From: Rubrivirga sp046845755
GTDB taxonomy: Bacteria > Bacteroidota > Rhodothermia > Rhodothermales > Rubricoccaceae
Length of the DNA stretch: 64,000 nucleotides
Direction: 5' to 3'
NCBI RefSeq assembly: GCF_046845755.1
Contig: NZ_CP177357.1
Span: 3,968,001 to 4,032,000, forward strand
This document shows positions 1 through 6,662 of this stretch, piece after piece. The stretch's first letter is position 1, and each line of letters begins with the position of its first letter. The notes under the pieces were generated by a model. The model ran no database searches. It was not told where the DNA came from and worked only from the letters and a program-made list of their open reading frames with translations. The position numbers and the translations under genes were made by a program.

Positions 1-987
1 GAGCATCGCCAGCCGCTCGACGCCCATGCCGAAGGCGTAGCCCGTGTAGCGCTCGGCGTCGATGCCGACGTTGGTGAGCACATTCGGGTCGACCATGCCG
101 GAGCCCAGGATCTCCATCCAGCGCCCGCCGCCGGGCATGGTCTCGTCGGCCCACCACACGTCGACCTCGGCCGAGGGCTCGGTAAAGGGGAAGAAGTTGG
201 GTCGGAAGCGCATGCGCGCCTCGCGAGCGGGCCCGTCGGAGGCGCCGAAAAAGGCCTTCCCGAACGCCATCAGCAGCGCCTTGAGGTCGGCGAAGCTGGC
301 GGTCTCGTCGACGACGAGCCCCTCGACCTGGTGGAAAAGGCAGTAGCTCTTGTACGTGATGGCCTCGTTGCGGAAGACGCGGCCCGGCGCGATCACGCGG
401 ATCGGCGGGGCCTGGTGCTCCATCACCCGGACCTGGACGGGCGACGTGTGCGTGCGCAGCAGCACGCCCCGCCCCTCGGGCGCGGGCGGCTCCAGGAAGA
501 ACGTGTCCTGCATGTCCCGCGCCGGGTGGTCGGGCGGGAAGTTGAGCGCCGAGAAGTTGTGCCAGTCGTCCTCGATCTCGGGCCCGCGCGCGACGGCGAA
601 GCCGAACGACCGGAAGATGTCCTGGATGTCGGTGAGCGTCTGGGTCAGCACGTGCAGGCTGCCCTGGCCGACCGGCGCGGGCACGCGGCCCGGCAGCGTC
701 AGGTCGAGGTCGGTGGCCCCAGCCTCCGTGTCGCCCGCCAGTCCGGCGAGCGCGGCGTCGAGGCGCGACTGGGCGGCCTGCTTGAGCTCGTTGAGCCGCT
801 GGCCGACCGCGCGGCGCTGGTCGCCGGGGACGGTCCCGATCTGGGCGAACAGGTCAGTGATGACGCCGGACTTCCGGCCGAGAAACCGGACCCGGTAGGC
901 CTCGGCCGTCTCGGCGTCGGTGATCGGGAGCGCGTCGATCTCGGCCTGGACGGCGGCGATCGCGGAGTCGAGGGGCGTGTCGGACAT
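1..987 (-). CDS. pheS: Phenylalanine-tRNA ligase alpha subunit (3' end cut by window edge)
   Basis: The catalytic alpha subunit of the alpha2-beta2 PheRS, which charges tRNA-Phe in the cytoplasm. I read it by reverse-complementing the first 987 bases. The ATG at 987 opens MSDTPLDSAIAAVQAEID, an N-terminal coiled-coil arm with FLGRKSG, typical of bacterial PheS. Class II synthetase motif 2 is seen as FRNEAITYKSYCLFHQVEG around 310-370, and motif 3 as YAFGMGVERLAML at the window edge. There are 329 codons in the window, so only the last few residues should be missing. It lies downstream of infC-rpmI-rplT, the usual order in many bacteria, but an intrinsic terminator at 1014-1049 sits just before its start, so it may have its own promoter or depend on read-through. 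pheT should follow outside the window. Confidence 0.95.
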   Translation of the reverse strand, partial: MSDTPLDSAIAAVQAEIDALPITDAETAEAYRVRFLGRKSGVITDLFAQIGTVPGDQRRAVGQRLNELKQAAQSRLDAALAGLAGDTEAGATDLDLTLPGRVPAPVGQGSLHVLTQTLTDIQDIFRSFGFAVARGPEIEDDWHNFSALNFPPDHPARDMQDTFFLEPPAPEGRGVLLRTHTSPVQVRVMEHQAPPIRVIAPGRVFRNEAITYKSYCLFHQVEGLVVDETASFADLKALLMAFGKAFFGASDGPAREARMRFRPNFFPFTEPSAEVDVWWADETMPGGGRWMEILGSGMVDPNVLTNVGIDAERYTGYAFGMGVERLAML

Positions 988-1013
988 GGGGCGGGGGAGC
1001 GGAGCGCGAGCCT

Positions 1014-1049
1014 ACAAAAACTCCCGCCGGGCCGGGGCCGAGCGGGAGT
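1014..1049 (-). terminator. Intrinsic terminator between rplT and pheS
   Basis: On the minus strand an ACTCCCGC / GCGGGAGT 8-bp stem (1042-1049 with 1020-1027) with a G+C-rich loop is followed by a TTTTTGT run. This is the clearest rho-independent terminator in the window. It ends the infC-rpmI-rplT transcript 27 bases upstream of the pheS ATG. No phenylalanine-rich leader peptide is visible, so attenuation of the E. coli pheM kind is not supported. Confidence 0.75.
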
Positions 1050-1073
1050 CACGTGGTCGAGACGGTCCGGGGC

Positions 1074-1421
1074 TTACGCCGCGGCCAGCTCGACCACGGC
1101 GGTAAAGGCGGCCTTGTCGTGGACCGCGAGGTCCGCGAGGACCTTCCGGTTCAGCGGGACGCCGGCCTTCGAGAGGCCGGAGATCAGACGCGAGTACGTG
1201 GTCCCGTTCTGACGGGCGGCAGCGTTGATACGGGCGATCCAGAGCCGCCGGAACTGCCGCTTGCGAGCGCGGCGATCCCGGTAGGCGTACTGGAGGCCCT
1301 TTTCGACGGAGTGCTTGGCAACGGTGTAGACGTTGCCACGGCGGCCCCAGTAACCTTTCGCTTGTGCAAGAACCTTGCGGCGACGGCGACGGGAGGCCAC
1401 GAGATTTCGAGCTCGGGGCAT
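1074..1421 (-). CDS. rplT: 50S ribosomal protein L20
   Basis: A 115-residue basic protein that binds 23S rRNA early in large-subunit assembly. The start MPRARNLVASRRRRRK and the core KGYWGRRGNVYTVAKHSVEK match L20, and the length is normal. It is the third gene of the conserved infC-rpmI-rplT cluster, 55 bases after rpmI, and its transcript ends at the terminator at 1014-1049. In other bacteria L20 represses this operon by binding mRNA; no such operator structure was resolved here. Confidence 0.97.
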   Translation of the reverse strand: MPRARNLVASRRRRRKVLAQAKGYWGRRGNVYTVAKHSVEKGLQYAYRDRRARKRQFRRLWIARINAAARQNGTTYSRLISGLSKAGVPLNRKVLADLAVHDKAAFTAVVELAAA

Positions 1422-1476
1422 CTTGGATCCGTGGGTGAGGGTGAGGGAGGAGGGGCGGGCGAGGCGTCAGGCCTCG

Positions 1477-1671
1477 TTACTTGCCGAGCAGCCGCTTCAT
1501 GCGGGGCTCGTCGGCAGCCGTGACCAGCGTGGCGTCGCGGAGATTCCGCTTGCGCTTCGGCGACTTCTTGGTCAGGATGTGGCTCGTAAACGCCTTGTGA
1601 CGCTTGACGCGACCCGTCCCGGTCAGCGTGAAGCGCTTCTTGGCGCCGCTGTTCGACTTCATCTTCGGCAT
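1477..1671 (-). CDS. rpmI: 50S ribosomal protein L35
   Basis: A 64-residue basic protein of the large ribosomal subunit. The start MPKMKSNSGAKKRFTLTGTG and the C-terminal LVTAADEPRMKRLLGK are diagnostic of L35, and the length is normal. It lies between the small DUF4177-like gene and rplT on the same strand, so it is almost certainly co-transcribed with infC. Confidence 0.97.
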   Translation of the reverse strand: MPKMKSNSGAKKRFTLTGTGRVKRHKAFTSHILTKKSPKRKRNLRDATLVTAADEPRMKRLLGK

Positions 1672-1804
1672 CGGTCTCTCGGGGAGGGTCCGGACAAGGC
1701 CGCCCGCCGCGAGTGCGCAGCGGGCGGAACGAACCCGGAAGCTAGAGGCCGCTCCGGGCGGCGACCACCGGCCCGGGCGCTCTTCGCAGAGTGTTGGCGC
1801 GGTT

Positions 1805-2005
1805 CTAGGCCTCGCGCTCGAAGTACAGGTAGACGTAGACCGCGGCGCCGAACGAGGCCGCGTCGGTCGACGCGAGCCGCCAGCCGGCGGCGGTGTACGT
1901 GTCCAGCAGCGCCTGCACCTCCTCCTGGGAGGCCTCGGCGATGTGGTTCTTGTTGAGGGTCGGCTTCGAGTAGAAGGTCCGAGCCTCGACGCGGTACTCC
2001 GTCAC
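1805..2005 (-). CDS. Small DUF4177-like protein of unknown function
   Basis: A 66-residue protein with a GTG start, beginning 4 bases after the infC stop codon and inserted between infC and rpmI, which normally adjoin. The pattern EEVQALLDTYTAAGWRLAS followed by a hydrophobic strand ending YLYFERE resembles the short DUF4177 fold, whose members often contain a GWELVS-type motif. The function of that family is unknown. Third codon positions are nearly all G/C and the gene is tightly coupled to infC, so I take it as real. The family assignment is by eye only. Confidence 0.7.
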   Translation of the reverse strand: MTEYRVEARTFYSKPTLNKNHIAEASQEEVQALLDTYTAAGWRLASTDAASFGAAVYVYLYFEREA

Positions 2006-2009
2006 CGGA

Positions 2010-2561
2010 CTACTTCACCGGGGTCAGCATCGTCGTCATGCGACGGCCCTCCATGATCGGCGCCTGGTCCACCTTGGCGATGTCCGCGAGGTCCTCCGTG
2101 AACCGCTCGAGCATGTCGAGGCCCTGGTCCTTGTAGATGATGTCGCGGCCGCGGAACTGGACCCACGCCTTGACCTTGTTGCCCTTGGTCAAGAACTCGC
2201 GCGCGTGCTTGAGCTTGAAGTCGTAGTCGTGGTCGTCGGTGCGGGGGCGGAAGCGGACTTCCTTGAGCTCGCCCTGGTGCGCCTGCTTTTTGCGCTGCTC
2301 CTTGGCCTTCTTCTGCTGCTCGTACCGGAACTTCCCGTAGTCCATGATCTTCGTCACGGGCGGGTCCGACGTCGCGGAGATCTCGACCAGGTCCATGCCC
2401 ATGCTGCGGGCAAGGTCGAGGGCCTCTTCGGTGGGCATGACCCCCTTCTGGCCGTCGCCGTCCATGACGACGCGGACCTGGGAGGCGCGAATGTGCTCGT
2501 TGATGTTGACGTCGGGCTCGCGGCGAGCCGGCTGCGGGCGACGGGATCTGCGTCGGGCTAT
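2010..2561 (-). CDS. infC: Translation initiation factor IF-3, ATA start codon
   Basis: IF-3 binds the 30S subunit, blocks premature 50S joining and proofreads the initiator codon. The first ATG in frame (2465) lies inside the conserved N-terminal domain and would delete the family motif INEHIRASQVRVV. Extending upstream in frame gives an ATA codon at 2559-2561 followed by ARRRSRRPQPARREPDVN, exactly where IF-3 proteins of this phylum begin, with AGAGGT as a plausible Shine-Dalgarno six bases upstream. This yields 183 residues, normal for the family. infC is known to use AUU, AUA or AUC starts in many bacteria, which lets IF-3 repress its own translation. The C-terminal domain (KVKAWVQFRGRDI onwards) is complete. 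Confidence 0.93.
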   Translation of the reverse strand: MARRRSRRPQPARREPDVNINEHIRASQVRVVMDGDGQKGVMPTEEALDLARSMGMDLVEISATSDPPVTKIMDYGKFRYEQQKKAKEQRKKQAHQGELKEVRFRPRTDDHDYDFKLKHAREFLTKGNKVKAWVQFRGRDIIYKDQGLDMLERFTEDLADIAKVDQAPIMEGRRMTTMLTPVK

Positions 2562-2763
2562 GGTGGACCTCTCGGGTAGTTGGAAGCGGGTGCGCGACGG
2601 ACGCGCGGGGTGTATGAGATACGCCGCGCGGCGCCCGGTTGTTCGGGCGGAACCGTCGAAAACGTAAGGAATCGCCCGGTTCCCCGATGAATATCGGCGG
2701 GTCGGCCACGTCTCTGAACGTGGGAGCCGGCCAGATCGCGCGTCGGGGCCTCCCGGGCCGGGC

Positions 2764-2771
2764 TAGCTTGG
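2764..2771 (+). promoter_or_regulatory. Candidate -7 promoter box TAGCTTGG
   Basis: TAGCTTGG lies 22 bases before the ATG of the tRNA-binding protein gene. It fits the TAnnTTnG form of Bacteroidota -7 elements and recurs with small changes upstream of other starts in this window. No clear -33 TTG is visible. Confidence 0.4.
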
Positions 2772-2793
2772 CCCACGCCCACCGCCCTTTCCG

Positions 2794-3069
2794 ATGGACT
2801 TTACCACCGTCGACCTCCGGGTCGGGACCGTCGCCGAGGCCGCCATGGAAGGCGAGGCGCTCCGCCTGTCGATCGACGTGGGCGGCGTCCGCCAGCCGGC
2901 GCTGGCGCACATCGGGGAGAACTACGGGCCCGACGACCTCGTGGGCAGACAGGTGGTCGTGGTGCCGGGCGACGGGGGCGTCGTCGTGCTGGCGGCGGTG
3001 AACGCGCAGGACGGCGCGGTGCTGCTCCGCCCGGACCGGCCCGTCGCCTCGGGCACGCGGGTGGTGTGA
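2794..3069 (+). CDS. CsaA-like tRNA-binding (EMAPII-fold) protein
   Basis: A 91-residue free-standing tRNA-binding OB-fold domain. The motif DLRVGTVAEA at the start followed by LRLSIDVGG and LVGRQVVVV matches the CsaA/Trbp111 and MetRS C-terminal domain family, whose members bind tRNA as dimers; CsaA has also been described as an export chaperone. It is slightly shorter than CsaA (about 110 residues) and lacks its central KKSSAQI-type segment, which here reads ALAHIGENY. It is transcribed divergently from infC and followed by a large inverted repeat. The exact role is not determined. Confidence 0.8.
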   Translation: MDFTTVDLRVGTVAEAAMEGEALRLSIDVGGVRQPALAHIGENYGPDDLVGRQVVVVPGDGGVVVLAAVNAQDGAVLLRPDRPVASGTRVV

Positions 3070-3107
3070 GGGGCGTGGCGCTCGGTGATAGGGGACCTGC
3101 CCGAAGG

Positions 3108-3172
3108 TGATGCGTGATCCGTGATGCGTGAGCCTCTCGCAGGACAGGTCACGCATCACGGATCACGTATCA
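3108..3172. repeat. 24-bp inverted repeat built of paired GATGCGTGAT units
   Basis: Arms at 3108-3131 and 3149-3172 are complementary at 23 of 24 positions around a 17-base loop. Each arm holds two copies of a GATGCGTGAT-type unit. The element lies between the CsaA-like gene and sufS and could form a very stable stem-loop. Related elements lie at 16359-16420 and 59842-59971. Confidence 0.85.
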
Positions 3173-3279
3173 GGTTCGAGAGACACGTCAGGGGAGAGCC
3201 GGCCGTCACACCGGACCAAATCGGGGCGGAGACCGATGGCGGGCGGCACCGACGCGCGGCCTGCGTCGTTGATTACCGC

Positions 3280-4521
3280 ATGACCACGCCCACCGACACC
3301 GCCGCCCTCGACGTCGCCGCCGTCCGCGCCCAGTTCCCGATCCTGGGCCGGACCGTCTACGACGACCGCCCGCTCGTCTACCTCGACAACGCCGCGACGA
3401 CGCAGAAGCCGCAGGCCGTGCTCGACCGGCTGGCGACGTACTACGGCCACGAGAACGCCAACGTCCACCGCGGGGTGCACTACCTCTCGGCGGAGGGGAC
3501 GGAGGCGTACGAGGCCGCGCGGCGCGTCGTGCAGGCCCACCTCGGCGCCGAGCACGCGCACGAAATCGTGTTCACGCGGGGCACGACGGAGGCCATCAAC
3601 CTGGTCGCGAATGGCTTCGCGACCCGGCTGGCCGAGGGCGACACGGTCGTCGTGAGCGCGCTCGAGCACCACGCCAACATCGTCCCGTGGCAGCTCGCGT
3701 GCGAGCGTCGCGGCGCGACGCTGCGCGTCATCCCCGCGCTCGACTCCGGCGACCTCGACCTCTCCGGCCTCGACGAGATCATCACCGAGGCGACCCAGGT
3801 GGTCGCCGTGACGCACACCTCGAACGCACTCGGCACGGTCGTCGACCTCCGCCCGATCATCGCAGCGGCGCGAGCCGTGGACGCGGCGGTGCTCGTGGAC
3901 GGGGCGCAAGCGGTCCCGCACGCCGCCGTCGATGTGCAGGCGCTCGGCGCCGACTTTTTCGTGTTCTCGGGCCACAAGGCGTTTGGCCCGACCGGCATCG
4001 GCGCGCTGTGGGGCCGCGAGGACTGGCTCGAAACGCTGCCGCCGTACCAGGGCGGCGGCGATATGATCGATCAGGTCACGTTCGAGAAGACGACGTTCGC
4101 CGGGCTCCCGGCCAAGTTCGAGGCGGGCACCCCGCACGTGGCGGGCGGCATCGGGCTCGGGACCGCGCTGGCGTGGCTCGGTGATCTCGGGATGGACGCC
4201 GTGGCCGCCCACGAGCACGACGTGCTGGCGTACGCCGAAGAGCGGCTCGCGGCGATCGACGGGCTCCGCTTTGTCGGCACGCCCGCCCGCCGCGCGGGCG
4301 CGATCTCGTTCCTCCTTGGCGACGTCCACCCGTACGACGCGGGCACCGTCCTCGACCGGCTCGGCATCGCGGTTCGGACGGGCCAGCACTGCGCCCAGCC
4401 CATCATGGACCGGCTCGCCGTGCCGGGCACCGTCCGCGCCTCGTTCGCCGTCTACAACACACGCGAGGATGTGGATGCGCTCGTCGATGGGCTCAGCCGC
4501 GTCGCCACGATGTTCGGCTAG
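3280..4521 (+). CDS. sufS: Cysteine desulfurase SufS
   Basis: A PLP enzyme that takes sulfur from L-cysteine as a persulfide for Fe-S cluster assembly. The ATG at 3280 (MTTPTDTAALDVAAVRAQFP) gives 413 residues, the normal SufS length; an upstream in-frame extension has no family similarity. LDNAATTQKP near residue 37, HHANIVPWQ, the PLP lysine in FSGHKAFGP (K233) and the group II catalytic cysteine in RTGQHCAQP (C371) are all present. sufE follows 61 bases downstream on the same strand; sufBCD are not in this window. Confidence 0.96.
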   Translation: MTTPTDTAALDVAAVRAQFPILGRTVYDDRPLVYLDNAATTQKPQAVLDRLATYYGHENANVHRGVHYLSAEGTEAYEAARRVVQAHLGAEHAHEIVFTRGTTEAINLVANGFATRLAEGDTVVVSALEHHANIVPWQLACERRGATLRVIPALDSGDLDLSGLDEIITEATQVVAVTHTSNALGTVVDLRPIIAAARAVDAAVLVDGAQAVPHAAVDVQALGADFFVFSGHKAFGPTGIGALWGREDWLETLPPYQGGGDMIDQVTFEKTTFAGLPAKFEAGTPHVAGGIGLGTALAWLGDLGMDAVAAHEHDVLAYAEERLAAIDGLRFVGTPARRAGAISFLLGDVHPYDAGTVLDRLGIAVRTGQHCAQPIMDRLAVPGTVRASFAVYNTREDVDALVDGLSRVATMFG

Positions 4522-4582
4522 GCACGCCGTTGGCCGCTTCGATGGGCCCTGCCGCCCGTCTCACCCCGCACGTTCTCCAGAG

Positions 4583-4993
4583 ATGACCGAGTCCGACCGC
4601 CGCCAGCAGGAGATCGTCGACGAGTTCGCGTTCCTCGACGACTGGATGCTCCGCTTCCAGCAGGTCATCGAGCACGGCGAGGCGATGGACCCGCTGCCCG
4701 ACGACGTCAAGACCGACGACCGGCTCGTGCGCGGCTGCCAGTCGCGCGTCTGGCTCGACGCGCGCGCCGACACCGACGCCTTCCACGTCCGTGCCGACTC
4801 CGAGAGCCAGATCGTCAAGGGGCTGGCGTCGCTGCTCGTCCGCGTCTACGACGGGCTCGACCCGGCCGAGGCGGCGGGTGCCGACCTCTGGTTTGCCAAA
4901 GAGATCGGGCTGGCGGAGCACTTGTCGCCGAACCGGGCGAATGGCCTCGACGCGATGCAGCGGGCCATCCGTGCCGCCGCGCACGCGGGGTAG
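4583..4993 (+). CDS. sufE: Cysteine desulfuration protein SufE
   Basis: A 136-residue sulfur acceptor that stimulates SufS and passes persulfide sulfur to the SufBCD scaffold. The motif RGCQSRVW carries the acceptor cysteine (C52, matching the C51 position of E. coli SufE), and the N-terminal EFAFLDDWMLRFQQVIEHG is typical. The ATG at 4583 is the natural start. It immediately follows sufS, so the two are probably one transcription unit. Confidence 0.95.
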   Translation: MTESDRRQQEIVDEFAFLDDWMLRFQQVIEHGEAMDPLPDDVKTDDRLVRGCQSRVWLDARADTDAFHVRADSESQIVKGLASLLVRVYDGLDPAEAAGADLWFAKEIGLAEHLSPNRANGLDAMQRAIRAAAHAG

Positions 4994-5005
4994 CGTCCCC
5001 GGTTG

Positions 5006-5938
5006 TCAGCAGTCGAGCCCGCGCACGAACGCCAGCGTCTCGGGGCCGACCACGCGGTCGTCGCGGCTCAGGTTGAACACGCCCGCCTCGTGGTTGAGGG
5101 CCGGCATGGTGGCCGCGCGGTGCCGGACGCCGGAGGCGCGAAGGGCGCGAGCTAGCGCGTCGCCCTGAAGCTTGAACAGCTCAGCCTCGCCGTCAGCATA
5201 GATCAGCAGCGTCGGCGGGGCGTCGGCGGTGACGGAGCTCGCGGGCGACGCCTCGATCTGCCAGGCGTACGGCTCGGCGGGCGGGCCGTCGATCGCCTGG
5301 CGCGCGGGCGAGAACCGCTCAGCGTAGTAGCCAAAGCCCGTCGTCTCCCACGTCGCCGCATCGGTCAGGTCGAGCCCGGCGCCGCTGACCGAGACCATCC
5401 CGCACGCCGGGGCCGCGCCGGCCTGCTCGCGCACGTCCGCGTCGTAGGCGACGTGCGCCGCGAGTTGGGCGCCGGCCGAGTGGCCCATCAGCACGACGGC
5501 GTCTGGGTCGCCGCCGAGGCGGGCGGTCTCGCGCTGGACGAACGCCAGCGCCGCGGCCACGTCGGCCACCTGCTCGCGCCACGTCGCACCGGGCATCAGG
5601 CGGTAGCTGGTCACGGCCGTCGCGTGCCCCTGCGTCGCGAAAAAGCGGCCGACGTTGCCGTAAATGTCCTCGCCGCCGAACGTGTACGCCCGGTCGCCCT
5701 CGACCCACCCGCCGCCGTGGACGAACAGGATCGTGTGCCCGGAGGCGCCAGCCGACTCGGCTGGCGCGAACCAGTCGAGCCGGTGCTTGTCGATGCCGTC
5801 GTCGATGTACGCGAGGTCGGCGCGGACGAGCGACGGGTCGAGGGCGACCTCGTCGTAGAACACGTCGGTCAAGAGGGCTTTCGCCGGTCCGCAGGCGGCG
5901 AGGACAAGGACGAGCGCGAGCAGGAGGAGTCGGTGCAT
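5006..5938 (-). CDS. Secreted lipoprotein of the alpha/beta-hydrolase esterase family
   Basis: A 310-residue protein with a lipoprotein signal (hydrophobic segment ending LAAC, cysteine about residue 16), so probably anchored in the envelope. It carries the oxyanion-hole motif HGGGW, the nucleophile elbow GHSAGAQLA, and late Asp and His candidates in YADGEAELF and LNHEAGVF. This fits the COG0657/BD-FAE group of esterases and lipases. The substrate is unknown. It is convergent with sufE, with only 12 bases between the stops. Confidence 0.82.
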   Translation of the reverse strand: MHRLLLLALVLVLAACGPAKALLTDVFYDEVALDPSLVRADLAYIDDGIDKHRLDWFAPAESAGASGHTILFVHGGGWVEGDRAYTFGGEDIYGNVGRFFATQGHATAVTSYRLMPGATWREQVADVAAALAFVQRETARLGGDPDAVVLMGHSAGAQLAAHVAYDADVREQAGAAPACGMVSVSGAGLDLTDAATWETTGFGYYAERFSPARQAIDGPPAEPYAWQIEASPASSVTADAPPTLLIYADGEAELFKLQGDALARALRASGVRHRAATMPALNHEAGVFNLSRDDRVVGPETLAFVRGLDC

Positions 5939-5998
5939 GAGGTGGGTACCGCCCGCGTTGCGCGGTGTGCCCCTATCGGGTGGCCTCAGGCCGAGTCC

Positions 5999-6006
5999 TA
6001 CATTCC
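5999..6006 (+). promoter_or_regulatory. Candidate -7 promoter box TACATTCC
   Basis: TACATTCC lies 19 bases before the ATG of the Uma2-like gene and belongs to the recurring TA(G/C)nTT box family in this window. Confidence 0.35.
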
Positions 6007-6025
6007 CCTACCCGCCCCGACCGCC

Positions 6026-6619
6026 ATGCCGACCACGCTACCCGATATCCCGCTCCGCGTCGAGGAGTGGACGAGTTACCCCGGCTCGTTCGACGCGTTC
6101 ATGGCGCTGCCCGAGGGCACGCTGGCGCAGTACATCGACGGCACCATTCACATGTCACCGGCTCCCCGTCCCCAGCATCAGAACGTCGTCCTGAAGCTCG
6201 GCGCTGCGCTTCAGGCCTACGCCGCCGAGCACGGAGGGTACGCGGCCATCGCGCCGTTCGACGTGTACTTAGAGTCCGATCGGGCGGTCCAGCCCGACGT
6301 GTTTTACCTAGCAGCCGACCGCCTCGACCGGATCAGCGAGCGGGGCATCGAGGGCGCGCCGACGCTCGTGGTCGAGGTGCTCTCCCCATCGACGGCGTAC
6401 CTCGACGTCTTGGTTAAGCGCCGGCTCTACGAGGAGGCCGACGTCGACGAGTACTGGGTGATCGACCCCGGCGAGCGGTCGGTGATGGTGCTCACGCGCG
6501 AGCACCCCGGGCTGGCCGGGCTGGCGCGGACGGCCTACGTCTACGAGGCCGGGCCTGTCGCCTCGACCGCGCTGGCGGGCTTCGAGGTCGAGGCCGCGAA
6601 TCTGTTCGACCGGCCGTAG
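6026..6619 (+). CDS. Uma2-family restriction-endonuclease-like protein
   Basis: A 197-residue protein of the Uma2/DUF820 family, which has a PD-(D/E)XK nuclease fold and is strongly expanded in cyanobacteria and Bacteroidota. Seen here are LVVEVLSPST followed by KRRLYEEADVDEYWVIDP, the family signature, with VQPDVFYL supplying the acidic metal ligand. In-vivo functions of this family are unknown. The ATG at 6026 was chosen because upstream in-frame sequence runs through the divergent promoter region. Confidence 0.85.
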   Translation: MPTTLPDIPLRVEEWTSYPGSFDAFMALPEGTLAQYIDGTIHMSPAPRPQHQNVVLKLGAALQAYAAEHGGYAAIAPFDVYLESDRAVQPDVFYLAADRLDRISERGIEGAPTLVVEVLSPSTAYLDVLVKRRLYEEADVDEYWVIDPGERSVMVLTREHPGLAGLARTAYVYEAGPVASTALAGFEVEAANLFDRP

Positions 6620-6662
6620 GCCCCGCCTCGGTTGGCCCGCGGACGCACCGAGGCGGGACAGG

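Noticed and set aside
2010..2465. infC starting at the first ATG
   Set aside because: This would remove the conserved N-terminal IF-3 segment, which is fully encoded upstream in frame from an ATA codon.
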